Assembly (NCBI GenBank): GCA_027858275.1
Contig: JAQIDA010000106.1
Coordinates: 1-19,327 of the forward strand
Source of the DNA: Candidatus Kapaibacterium sp.
GTDB taxonomy: Bacteria; Bacteroidota; Ignavibacteria; Kapaibacteriales; UBA2268
Direction: 5' to 3'
DNA: 19,327 bases
Part shown: piece by piece, positions 1-6,621 of the stretch
Position numbering within the stretch: position 1 is the stretch's first letter
Layout of the letters: every line of letters starts with the position of its first letter
Notes under the pieces: generated by a model
Told to the model about the DNA's origin: nothing
Database searches by the model: none
Seen by the model: only the letters and a program-made list of their open reading frames with translations
Translations under genes and position numbers: made by a program

Positions 1-309
1 GTGTAAAACCAACGAGGGTTCCAAAGCAATCGAAATATTAGAATTTATCAAATATTCAGCATTCAGTTGATAATGATTAGAAAAAGATCGGCACTGTGAC
101 GAAATCTCTATGTCAGCATTATTAATCAGCACTGTCAGTTCTTCTTCAGTCCCGCAAGAACTGCAGCAGCAATCAATTTCTTCAACTACTGATATACTGT
201 GAGAGCCGGAGCATCCGCATACATGATGATAAACATCCACGCCGATATAGGATAACGTCAAAGACAGTATCAGAATTAGGGCTGTTATATTTGTTCCAAG
301 TTTTTTCAT
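1..309 (-). CDS. Cys-rich exported small protein, 3' end beyond window
   Basis: An open frame of 103 codons runs from the ATG complementary to 307-309 to the left edge with no stop, so the C-terminus is missing. The product starts with MKKLGTNITALILILSLTLS, a Lys-rich head and hydrophobic segment typical of a signal peptide or membrane anchor. It is followed by a cysteine/histidine cluster, VYHHVCGCSGSHS, then DCCCSSCG. The pattern of an H-x-C pair, a spacer and a CC pair recalls the small HYC_CC_PP proteins of Bacteroidota, often found near heavy-metal efflux genes, but that family match is by eye only. The upstream glycosyltransferase on the same strand ends 60 bases away, so the two could be co-transcribed. 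The ribosome binding site is weak. Function is unknown; metal binding is an inference from the clustered Cys and His residues. Confidence 0.65.
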   Translation of the reverse strand, partial: MKKLGTNITALILILSLTLSYIGVDVYHHVCGCSGSHSISVVEEIDCCCSSCGTEEELTVLINNADIEISSQCRSFSNHYQLNAEYLINSNISIALEPSLVLH

Positions 310-369
310 CTCAGGTTGGATAACGAAAATAGGAACAGATTATTATTTATTTATCTGAACAACATAAGT

Positions 370-1320
370 TTACTTATTCTTCAGCAGCTCATAATTCTTA
401 AAAGTAAAAATTGGTCTCCCGAATATTTTCTGCTCTAACTGAGTCACAATCCTATATTTAAGCCTTTCGTGTTTGGCTTCTTTGCGGTAAGGATTGCGTT
501 TGCCGCTGTATTGGAGTTTGTCAGCCCAATCAAAACCCGCAATTTTATTCATCATAACAGCAGGGTGAGTCCCTTTGAAAACAGGCAATTTTTGCAGCGG
601 GCCGTAATCAAATTCTTTGGGCGCGTTTTGGTGCATTTCTTTGGATTTGCCGACACCTTTGTGGTTGCCGTCGAATGCCTGTCTCTTGTTTTGCATATAT
701 TCCGGAGGACGAACCCAGCCGTAATGATAGATATAAGCATCGACCGAGGCGACTTTTAGTTTGTAAGTGCCTTCCTGCATTCGATAATCGACATAGTCGA
801 AACCGGGGATTCTGCGGAAAGATTGGGCTGACTCGAAAGAATGAATCTCCGGGTCATTTCGAACGATTCGGATTTCATGAGCGTACCAACCGTGAGAATT
901 ATGATAATGATCGTAATCGCCCCAAAAATGACGATAGTTAAAGAGAAGTCCTTCGACTTCTTTGTCCTCAAGCAGCTCCTCACAGCGCTTGCGGATAGTT
1001 TCAATATCATCTTCGTGAACAATCTCGTCGGCTTGGAGATAAAAGAGCCAATCGCCGGAGCAGGCTTCCTTGGCGATGTCGGTTTGGTGAGCGTGTTCTG
1101 TGCCGCGCGAATATTTGACAATATCCCAAACGGTATCAATGATTTTGATTTTATCCGAGCCGATACTCTCGATCAGTTCGCGAGTAGTATCCTCCGCGTC
1201 GGAATCGCCAAGCACAACAATGAATTCATCCACCAGCGGCAGAATCGACTCAATAGATTCTTTCACGGGATAGTATAGTTTCGATGTGTTTTTGCCCATC
1301 GTAAATCCGCTGATTTTCAT
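370..1320 (-). CDS. Glycosyltransferase family 2-like protein
   Basis: The 316-residue product has the layout of a GT-A fold glycosyltransferase. It has an N-terminal nucleotide-sugar binding half with VDEFIVVLGDSDAEDTTREL (about residues 30-49), where GT2 enzymes have V(D)xxSxDxT. The motif LQADEIVHEDD (about 95-105) sits at the place of the metal-binding DxD, here as QADE. No signal peptide or clear transmembrane segment is visible, so it is probably cytosolic or peripheral. The C-terminal half is rich in Tyr, Trp and His (WGDYDHYHNSHGW, YHYGWVRPPEYMQ) and may hold the acceptor site. The frame starts at an ATG followed by KISGFTM. No other glycan-synthesis gene lies nearby, so donor and acceptor cannot be told. 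A Cys-rich small gene follows on the same strand. I am confident of the family, not of the substrate. Confidence 0.8.
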   Translation of the reverse strand: MKISGFTMGKNTSKLYYPVKESIESILPLVDEFIVVLGDSDAEDTTRELIESIGSDKIKIIDTVWDIVKYSRGTEHAHQTDIAKEACSGDWLFYLQADEIVHEDDIETIRKRCEELLEDKEVEGLLFNYRHFWGDYDHYHNSHGWYAHEIRIVRNDPEIHSFESAQSFRRIPGFDYVDYRMQEGTYKLKVASVDAYIYHYGWVRPPEYMQNKRQAFDGNHKGVGKSKEMHQNAPKEFDYGPLQKLPVFKGTHPAVMMNKIAGFDWADKLQYSGKRNPYRKEAKHERLKYRIVTQLEQKIFGRPIFTFKNYELLKNK

Positions 1321-1415
1321 TTGTGTTCTCTTTCGATGTTAAAATTACAATCATTAGTCAATAACAACTGTCAACAAAATTAACAAAATATGCGCGATCA
1401 AGAAAATTAAAATTC

Positions 1416-1517
1416 TTTGAACAGGATTGAAGAGGATTTTACGGATTGTGCGGATTAAGAATCGATTCTTTCTCTTAATCTTGTCCATCCTCTGAATCCT
1501 CTTCAATCCTGTTCAAA
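1416..1517. repeat. Long imperfect hairpin built from phased GGATT words
   Basis: The arms 1416-1438 and 1495-1517 are perfect inverted repeats of 23 bases. The interior also folds, with GGATTAAGA near 1452 against TCTTAATC near 1473. GGATT recurs at 1424, 1434, 1443 and 1452, steps of 9-10 bases, and AATCC or close variants recur at similar steps in the right arm. It lies between divergent genes. It looks like a mobile or REP/MITE-like intergenic element rather than a terminator, because it has no T-run and no gene ends into it. Confidence 0.75.
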
Positions 1518-1575
1518 TCTTCTCTGTCATTTAACAAACAAAAATAAATTCAATATTCTTTTTCAAAATATGCTC

Positions 1576-1603
1576 TTTGAAAAAATAAAATTTCGTAGAT
1601 TTG
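1576..1603 (+). promoter_or_regulatory. Possible Bacteroidota-type promoter for the DUF971-hutU unit
   Basis: TAGATTTG at 1596-1603 is an exact TAnnTTTG (-7 box). TTTG at 1576-1579 could serve as the -33 box. The 16-base spacer is shorter than the 20 bases seen at the tRNA promoter in this window. The box is 51 bases upstream of the DUF971 start codon. Confidence 0.4.
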
Positions 1604-1654
1604 CAAGTTGGGCAAATTTAGATTATTGGAATAGTTTTTAATCGGGAATAAAAA

Positions 1655-2020
1655 ATGGACATCAGACCTGTTGCAATTAAGAAATCGAATGAGTTTATGA
1701 TTTATTGTAAATGGACTGACGGCTTTGAATCTACTGTTACTTTGAAGCATCTCAGGGAGCAATGTCCCTGCGCTCATTGTGAGGAAGATCGCAAAGCGAA
1801 AGAGTCTAAACCGATTTTTAACTTCAAGAAATTCAGCGAAGGCATGAATGATCTTGTCAAGCTTGACAAGATAGGGACTTATGCTTTAGCCGCAACTTGG
1901 GGCGACGGTCATAAGGCGGGAATCTATACTTATGAAAATCTCAGAAGTATATTTGAAGAATTTGTCATGAGCGAAGATGAGATAAAAAAGATTGAAGATG
2001 AAACAGCAGAAAATAAATAG
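1655..2020 (+). CDS. DUF971 (GBBH-like N-terminal domain) protein
   Basis: The 121-residue product is a stand-alone DUF971 domain, the fold also found at the N-terminus of gamma-butyrobetaine hydroxylase. Hallmarks are LREQCPCAHC (Cys37, Cys39, Cys42) and TWGDGHKAGIYTYENLR with His86. The three Cys and the His match the zinc site of this domain. Its length is typical for stand-alone bacterial members. The family is widespread and linked in some genomes to Fe-S or Mrp/ApbC proteins, but the role of the stand-alone form is not settled and no such partner is present. hutU follows after 42 bases on the same strand, so the two may share a transcript. The C-terminus ends in a charged helix (EDEIKKIEDETAENK). 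Confidence 0.85.
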   Translation: MDIRPVAIKKSNEFMIYCKWTDGFESTVTLKHLREQCPCAHCEEDRKAKESKPIFNFKKFSEGMNDLVKLDKIGTYALAATWGDGHKAGIYTYENLRSIFEEFVMSEDEIKKIEDETAENK

Positions 2021-2062
2021 ATAAATCAGCAAACAAACAAAAAACATAAATAAGGAATTGAT

Positions 2063-3712
2063 ATGCGTACAGTTACGGTTCCCCGCGGAACAGAGTTGAC
2101 CTGCAAAAACTGGCAGATCGAAGCGGCCTACAGAATGATTCAACACAATTTAGATCCGGAAAACGCTGAAAAGCCCGGTGAGTTGATCGTTTATGGCGGT
2201 CTCGGCAAGGCAGCGAGAAATTGGGAAAGCTATGACGCGATAATTGATTCATTGATAAATCTTGAAGAGGACGAGACTTTGCTGGTGCAGTCCGGCAAAC
2301 CCGTCGGCGTGGTTCAGACTTATACCACCGCTCCGAGAGTTATTATCGCGAATTCTAACCTCGTTCCCAAATGGGCGACATGGGATGAATTCCGCAGACT
2401 CGACAAACTCGGACTGACAATGTTCGGTCAGATGACTGCCGGCAGTTGGATATATATTGGAACACAAGGCATCCTTCAGGGTACTTATGAAACATTCGCT
2501 GAATGCGCTCGCCAACATTTCGGAGGCGACCTCTACGGCAGATTCGTCCTAACGGGCGGAATGGGCGGAATGGGCGGAGCTCAACCACTTGCGGCAACAT
2601 TCGCCGGCGCTGTGTCCGTTACTGTTGAAATAGATGAAACTCGTATCGACAAACGAATCCACGACGGATATTGCGATCTGAAGGTTCATACAATTGAAGA
2701 AGCAATCGAACTCGTCAAAAAATACACTGCTGAGAAAAAAGCTGTTTCTATCGGCTTGGTCGGCAACACGGCGGAAGTGCTTCCGGAATTGTTCAAACGC
2801 GGAATCTCTCCTGACGTTGTGACTGATCAGACTTCTGCTCATGATCCTCTGAACGGATACTATCCGGCAGGATATACTATGGAAGAAGCCGATAAACTCA
2901 GAATTGAAAATCCTGATAAATATCTTGAAGAAGCATACAAATCAATCGCTCTGCACGTTAAGACAATGATTGATTTCAAAAATAAAGGCGCTGTAGTATT
3001 TGATTACGGCAACAATATCCGCGGCATTGCCAAAGAACACGGCAAATTGAAAAATGCTTTCGATTTCAACGGTTTTGTGCCTGAGTATATGCGTCCTCTT
3101 TTCTGCGACGGCAAAGGACCTTTCCGTTGGGTAGCTCTTTCGGGCGATCCAAAGGATATCTACAGGACAGACCAAGCCATTATGGATACTTTCCCGGATG
3201 ACGCTCCATTGCATAGATGGATCAAAATGGCACAGAAACATGTTGGATTTCAGGCTTTGCCGGCAAGAATTTGCTGGCTCGGCTACGGCGACAGAGCCAA
3301 AGCAGGGTTGCTTTTCAATGAATTAGTAAAATCAGGCGACGTATCTGCTCCGATCGTTATCGGCAGAGATCATCTGGATTGCGGTTCGGTGGCATCACCA
3401 TATCGCGAAACAGAAGGAATGAAAGACGGCTCAGACGCTATTGCTGATTGGGTCTACTTCAATTTCGCTCTCAATGCCATCGGCGGCGCGTCATGGATTT
3501 CGATGCATCACGGCGGCGGTGTCGGGATGGGGTTATCACTTCATGCAGGAATGGTTGTTGTAGCCGACGGAACTGATGAAGCAGAACAGAGATTAAAAAG
3601 AGTATTAAATTTTGATCCGTTTACCGGAATTATTCGCCATGCGGACGCCGGTTACGATCAAGCGAAGAACAATGCCAAAAAGTTTGGCATAAAAATTCCT
3701 ATGATGAAATAA
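2063..3712 (+). CDS. hutU: Urocanate hydratase
   Basis: HutU converts urocanate to imidazolonepropionate, the second step of histidine degradation, using tightly bound NAD+ as an electrophile. The 549 residues match the usual bacterial length of about 555. Family landmarks are clear: LIVYGGLGKAARNW near residue 41, LLVQSGKPVGV near 73, the Gly-rich TGGMGGMGGAQPLA near 164-177, and ARICWLGYGDRAKAG with Cys404, which corresponds to the essential Cys410 of the Pseudomonas putida enzyme. DHLDCGSVASPYRETEGM follows. It is soluble and cytosolic. No hutH, hutI or hutG gene is in the window, so the pathway is either encoded elsewhere or incomplete. The start ATG leads directly into the canonical MRTVTVPRGTEL. 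No terminator is visible after the stop. Confidence 0.96.
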   Translation: MRTVTVPRGTELTCKNWQIEAAYRMIQHNLDPENAEKPGELIVYGGLGKAARNWESYDAIIDSLINLEEDETLLVQSGKPVGVVQTYTTAPRVIIANSNLVPKWATWDEFRRLDKLGLTMFGQMTAGSWIYIGTQGILQGTYETFAECARQHFGGDLYGRFVLTGGMGGMGGAQPLAATFAGAVSVTVEIDETRIDKRIHDGYCDLKVHTIEEAIELVKKYTAEKKAVSIGLVGNTAEVLPELFKRGISPDVVTDQTSAHDPLNGYYPAGYTMEEADKLRIENPDKYLEEAYKSIALHVKTMIDFKNKGAVVFDYGNNIRGIAKEHGKLKNAFDFNGFVPEYMRPLFCDGKGPFRWVALSGDPKDIYRTDQAIMDTFPDDAPLHRWIKMAQKHVGFQALPARICWLGYGDRAKAGLLFNELVKSGDVSAPIVIGRDHLDCGSVASPYRETEGMKDGSDAIADWVYFNFALNAIGGASWISMHHGGGVGMGLSLHAGMVVVADGTDEAEQRLKRVLNFDPFTGIIRHADAGYDQAKNNAKKFGIKIPMMK

Positions 3713-3788
3713 GATTGAGAAACGAATAATAAATTAACGGAATATTAAGTTTATTTCATATATTTGAAAAATAAATTACAAAAAAATG

Positions 3789-3806
3789 AAACTTTTCGAG
3801 AAGTTT
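3789..3806. promoter_or_regulatory. Quasi-palindrome ahead of the sigma factor gene
   Basis: AAACTTTTCGAGAAGTTT is an 18-base near-perfect dyad centred on TCGA, with one mismatched pair. Its right edge overlaps the TTTG proposed as the -33 box, the position expected for an operator. It could equally be a small hairpin. No regulator gene is adjacent. Confidence 0.35.
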
Positions 3807-3839
3807 TGTGTCTATATAATAAGGGCGATTGTAATTTTG
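3805..3839 (+). promoter_or_regulatory. Possible Bacteroidota-type promoter for the ECF sigma gene
   Basis: TAATTTTG at 3832-3839 is an exact TAnnTTTG. TTTG at 3805-3808 lies 23 bases upstream of it, at the long end of the accepted spacer range. Initiation would fall near 3846, about 50 bases before the short upstream open frame. Confidence 0.45.
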
Positions 3840-3898
3840 AAATAAACGGCTGTGTTTCGAAAATCGTTTATCACTAATTTGGAAATTTAAGGAGTTAT

Positions 3899-3928
3899 AT
3901 GAATCGTTGTTTACCTATTGACTTATAA
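3899..3928 (+). CDS. Possible 9-residue leader peptide upstream of the sigma gene
   Basis: AAGGAG at 3889-3894 is followed after four bases by an ATG that opens the frame MNRCLPIDL and stops at TAA (3926-3928). It lies directly ahead of the sigma factor starts and in a different frame. It is the only other start with a strong Shine-Dalgarno in this stretch, so it may be translated and coupled to the sigma gene. A chance arrangement cannot be excluded. Confidence 0.3.
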   Translation: MNRCLPIDL

Positions 3929-3962
3929 AAAGTTAGAAAAGGCAAAAAACATGGAGGACCTT

Positions 3963-4622
3963 ATGGTACAAGCAAGCGCGATAGATATTAATGCTGAAGT
4001 TACGGCAGAAGTAGGCGCCCCTTTGCACAACGAAGATGACACAGCTGAAAGAAGTCAGGCATCGAAGGATTTGGTATTGCAAATCGAAAATCTCTTCAAG
4101 ACTGATCGAAAGAAGTTCTTAGGGTTTATTCGTCAGAGAGTTCGCAGCCAAGAAGAGGCTGAGGACATATTGCAAGATGTATTCACCAATGTTTTGGCAG
4201 CATCCCGAAATATCCGTAAGCCTATAGAAAATATAGCTTCTTGGGTGTTCACGGCTGTCAGAAACAGAATTATAGATTCGTACAGAAAGAAACGTGCGGA
4301 AACTTTCTCTGATATGCAGACACCCGGTCAATCAGAAGACGGCGTGGACTCATTTGAGAATTTCCTCGGCGATATGTCGACCAGCCCCGAAGTTGATCAC
4401 ATTCGTAAAACTATCTGGGAATCAGTGCAGGACGGCTTATCAGAGCTGCCGGAAGAACAGAGAGACGTATTCGTCAAAAATGAGTTCGAAGGTGTTTCTT
4501 TCAGAGAAATGTCAGAGGACACAGGCGTAAACATCAATACATTATTAGCACGTAAACGCTATGCAGTATTGCACTTACGGAAAAGATTGAAAGACCTTTA
4601 TTCATCATTATCAGAGAATTAA
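3963..4622 (+). CDS. ECF-type RNA polymerase sigma factor
   Basis: The product has the two conserved blocks of an extracytoplasmic-function sigma factor. Region 2 is FLGFIRQRVRSQEEAEDILQ through ASWVFTAVRNRIIDSYRKKR (core and -10 binding). Region 4 is LPEEQRDVFVKNEFEGVSFR through NTLLARKRYAVLHL, a helix-turn-helix for the -35 element. An acidic linker of about 45 residues joins them. I chose the ATG at 3963 (219 residues) because GGAGG at 3953-3957 lies five bases upstream. The frame stays open to a TTG at 3918 (234 residues) with an ATG at 3951. The N-terminal 35-50 residues before region 2 are not conserved sigma sequence. No anti-sigma factor gene follows; the gene ends in a terminator, so it is monocistronic apart from the small upstream frame. 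Confidence 0.9.
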   Translation: MVQASAIDINAEVTAEVGAPLHNEDDTAERSQASKDLVLQIENLFKTDRKKFLGFIRQRVRSQEEAEDILQDVFTNVLAASRNIRKPIENIASWVFTAVRNRIIDSYRKKRAETFSDMQTPGQSEDGVDSFENFLGDMSTSPEVDHIRKTIWESVQDGLSELPEEQRDVFVKNEFEGVSFREMSEDTGVNINTLLARKRYAVLHLRKRLKDLYSSLSEN

Positions 4623-4655
4623 TCTGATAATCGAAAGAATATAATATAAATAACG

Positions 4656-4688
4656 CGGCTTATTCAGGTAGAGTAAGCCGTTTTTTTT
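4656..4688 (+). terminator. Rho-independent terminator after the sigma factor gene
   Basis: CGGCTTATTC (4656-4665), loop AGGTA, then GAGTAAGCCG (4671-4680) form a 10-base stem with one T-G wobble. Eight T residues follow at 4681-4688. It lies 33 bases after the sigma factor stop codon. Confidence 0.9.
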
Positions 4689-4769
4689 ATGTCATTTTGG
4701 CATTGTTGGTCTGCCGACTTGGCTGTGTATGACGAAATGGCAGGTTGTGTGGCGGAGTGGTTTCCGGAA

Positions 4770-4801
4770 ACCTTCGGAAGGTAATGAAACCTTCCGAAGG
4801 T
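4770..4801. repeat. CCTTCGGAAGG hairpin with AATGAA loop
   Basis: ACCTTCGGAAGGT (4770-4782) and ACCTTCCGAAGGT (4789-4801) are exact inverted repeats around the loop AATGAA. Each arm is itself nearly palindromic. The same loop closes a different stem at 11544-11565, and the arm word recurs at 11583-11614 and in the terminator at 19215-19251. Confidence 0.75.
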
Positions 4802-4864
4802 GAGGGGTGCCCGAAGGGCGGGGTGGTTCTTCTCTTTTGTCTTTCTTGTTGACAAATTGTGTTT

Positions 4865-4915
4865 CGTGCTTTCAACGTGATCCAAATTAAAGAAACTTTG
4901 GACAAGTGCGGATTT
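4865..4915. repeat. Dispersed intergenic repeat, copy 1 (GATCCAAA...TTTGGACAAGTG)
   Basis: Shares with 11524-11574 the segments CGTGCTTTC, TGATCCAAA, GAAACTTTGGACAAGTG and a following GG. The hairpin arms TCCAAA/TTTGGA (4881-4902) are kept, while the inner stem and loop differ from copy 2 at two positions. Confidence 0.6.
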
Positions 4916-4927
4916 TCTTAGATGGTT

Positions 4928-4945
4928 TCCACTTTCTTCAGTGGA
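4928..4945. repeat. ACT-TTCTTC-AGT hairpin, copy 1
   Basis: TCCACT (4928-4933), loop TTCTTC, AGTGGA (4940-4945): a perfect 6-base stem. The loop and closing ACT/AGT are the same as in the hairpins at 6455-6480 and, with one loop change, 7926-7957, while the outer stem differs in a paired way. Confidence 0.6.
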
Positions 4946-5001
4946 TTCAATCTTCTTCCCGCTTATCCTGAAGAAGATATCAAACACTCAAGAAAGTGTC
5001 A

Positions 5002-6477
5002 GACATCAAAGAAATCTTCTGTGAAGCCCACTTATTATTCTTTTGCTTTTTATCTAACTTGTTATATCCCAAAAGATTTCATATATTATTACCAAAAGGT
5101 CCTCACAATAATCTATTAATATTAATTTATGAGACAAGGATTCTAATATGAAAACTCTTATTCTTTCTGTGTTTGCGCTTTTCTTGCTGCTTTCAGCGGA
5201 TGTTTGTTCTGCTGAAATAGAGGATGATTACTGGGTGAAGACTGATTTTCCGGACAAGGAAGTCAAATTAATAAGCCAACCTGTATACGAATACTTGATT
5301 GCGGTTTCAATCGATAATGAGATTTATATCTGCAATGCTGAATATCAAAGCAAAAGTCTTTGGGAGAAAATTGAACATAACATTGAAGCTGACATAACAT
5401 CATCACGCTATACGTTGTTAGGAACGGAAAAGGGCATATACCATATTGATCTATATGACAAGACAATTGAAAAGGAAAGTTTTCTTTCAGACAGTAATAT
5501 TGCAGGTTTTTCTTCCCCAGATTATGATAGATCCGATTATTATGTTTTCACAGAATACAGTTTGTGGCTTAGGTCTTTTGATTATGATACAGATGAATGG
5601 TCGGCTACAAAATGCGCCATGCCGGGAGGCTACAAACAACTTAAAGATATTGCACAATACTCTTTAAGAACTGTAGGAATCACAAATTCAGGTGAATTAT
5701 ATATAAGCAATGACGATTGTCAATCATGGAAAACGAGAATTAAGAATCCTGATGAGGAAATATATACTTGTGTTGAATTTAATACTAGATACGAAACATT
5801 CATAGTAGGAACAGATAAAAGTCTATACTCTTTGTCTTTAACCGATTATACTTTGTCCAAAATCAGCGGTTATGACGGTGGTTACGTTAGCTGTATTACT
5901 GATTTTGATTACATTCGGTTGGCCAAAACCCATCACAAACATGATGAGACGCAATTCTCGCCTTTTGGCTTTTGGTCCATGGGGATCGGGACAGCTAATC
6001 TGGGAGTATATGATTTAGATGGTACATATATTCAGCAAAAAAATGACAGCTTGCCTGACCTGAGAATTACATCAATTAGCTACAACCCTTGGGGCCCTGT
6101 CTATGTCGGCACAAAAAGCAGAGGTATCTACAAAACGCAGACCTATTTGCCGCAGTCCGTCGAACCTCTCGACCTCACACTCTACGCCTTAAAAATCTCA
6201 CCCAACCCCGCGAAATCTCTAGCGGGAATCATATTTCACAACCCGGAATACGCCGAAATTGAAATTGCGATATACGATCTATTCGGCAGAAAAGTAGCGG
6301 ATGTTCATTCGGGGCCTCTCGCGGAGGGCGATTATAATTTTTCGGCTGATTTGTCGGGTTTTGCCGCCGGCAGTTATTTTTTGAAGTTTGGAGTCGGCGG
6401 GAGAGCCGGGAGTTTGAATCTGATTGTTGAGTAGATAGTGTCTTTCTCTTTGAAGTCCTACACTTTCTTCAGTGTAG
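5002..6477 (+). repeat. Tandem duplication, unit 1 (leader, gene and 3' hairpin)
   Basis: The segment starting GACATCAAAGAAATCTTCTG carries a shared leader of about 145 bases, the gene at 5148-6434 and its trailing hairpin. It is repeated in the same order from 6478. The gene start codons are 1474 bases apart, and so are the trailing hairpins. Leader, first 110 coding bases, last 240 coding bases and trailer are highly similar between units; the gene centres are not. Confidence 0.85.
5148..6434 (+). CDS. Secreted beta-propeller-like protein with T9SS sorting domain (paralog 1)
   Basis: The 428-residue protein begins with a signal peptide (MKTLILSVFALFLLLSADVC, cleavage near Ala22) and a conserved EIEDDYWVKT stretch. 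The body has four GT-x-x-G/S-[ILV]-Y motifs (LLGTEKGIY near 91, IVGTDKSLY near 219, GIGTANLGVY near 279, YVGTKSRGIY near 319). It also has an Asp-box-like SNDDCQSW (187-194), as found in sialidase, sortilin and YCF48-type propellers. Residues from about 342 to 428 are a type A T9SS sorting domain: ALKISPNPAKS, AIYDLFGRKV, AAGSYFLKF, LNLIVE. It is therefore expected to cross the outer membrane and be released or anchored at the cell surface. It is followed by a paralog of exactly equal length. Substrate or partner unknown; the propeller assignment rests on motif spacing only. Confidence 0.85.
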   Translation: MKTLILSVFALFLLLSADVCSAEIEDDYWVKTDFPDKEVKLISQPVYEYLIAVSIDNEIYICNAEYQSKSLWEKIEHNIEADITSSRYTLLGTEKGIYHIDLYDKTIEKESFLSDSNIAGFSSPDYDRSDYYVFTEYSLWLRSFDYDTDEWSATKCAMPGGYKQLKDIAQYSLRTVGITNSGELYISNDDCQSWKTRIKNPDEEIYTCVEFNTRYETFIVGTDKSLYSLSLTDYTLSKISGYDGGYVSCITDFDYIRLAKTHHKHDETQFSPFGFWSMGIGTANLGVYDLDGTYIQQKNDSLPDLRITSISYNPWGPVYVGTKSRGIYKTQTYLPQSVEPLDLTLYALKISPNPAKSLAGIIFHNPEYAEIEIAIYDLFGRKVADVHSGPLAEGDYNFSADLSGFAAGSYFLKFGVGGRAGSLNLIVE

Positions 6478-6480
6478 GAC
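6455..6480. repeat. ACT-TTCTTC-AGT hairpin, copy 2
   Basis: GTCCTACACT (6455-6464), loop TTCTTC, AGTGTAGGAC (6471-6480): a perfect 10-base stem 20 bases after the first propeller-like gene. No T-run follows, so it is not a standard terminator. It may protect the transcript 3' end or be part of the dispersed hairpin family. Confidence 0.7.
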
Positions 6481-6621
6481 ATCAAAGAAATCTTCTGTGA
6501 AGCCCACTTTTTATTCTTTTGCTTCCTAACTAACTTGTTATATCCCAAAAGATTTATTATATTAACCCAAAAGATCGCCACAACAATTTCTTAAATTTAT
6601 TTATGAGATCAGGAGTTTATT

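Larger units (their letters stand above)
1321..1654. other. Gene-free divergent intergenic region
   Basis: This 334-base stretch separates the minus-strand glycosyltransferase from the plus-strand DUF971 gene. It holds no convincing gene. It contains a long GGATT-phased hairpin (1416-1517) and a plus-strand promoter-like TAGATTTG (1596-1603). A minus-strand TAATTTTG (complement of 1375-1382) lies 55 bases ahead of the glycosyltransferase and fits the Bacteroidota -7 box, but no TTTG lies at the right distance upstream of it. Confidence 0.7.
4690..5147. other. Gene-free, hairpin-rich intergenic region
   Basis: No convincing gene is visible in these 458 bases. Structures seen are: the perfect palindrome GGTTTCCGGAAACC (4759-4772); a 13-base-stem hairpin at 4770-4801; a TCCAAA/TTTGGA hairpin at 4881-4902; TCCACT-TTCTTC-AGTGGA at 4928-4945; and a 9-base stem ATCTTCTTC/GAAGAAGAT at 4950-4978. 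From 5002 onward the sequence is duplicated ahead of the second propeller-like gene. Related hairpins recur at 11544-11614 and at the ends of the two duplicated genes. Confidence 0.75.

Noticed and set aside
841..1278. Plus-strand open frame of 145 codons opposite the glycosyltransferase
   Set aside because: It lies wholly antisense to a gene with clear family motifs, has no recognisable motif and no start signal.
1416..1517. The GGATT palindrome as a terminator or CRISPR-like array
   Set aside because: No T-run and no gene ends into it; the repeated word is five bases with no spacers of the size expected for CRISPR.
4664..4987. Minus-strand open frames in the intergenic region before the propeller-like genes
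   Set aside because: They run through the sigma-gene terminator and hairpin repeats, and no family motif or plausible ribosome binding site is seen.
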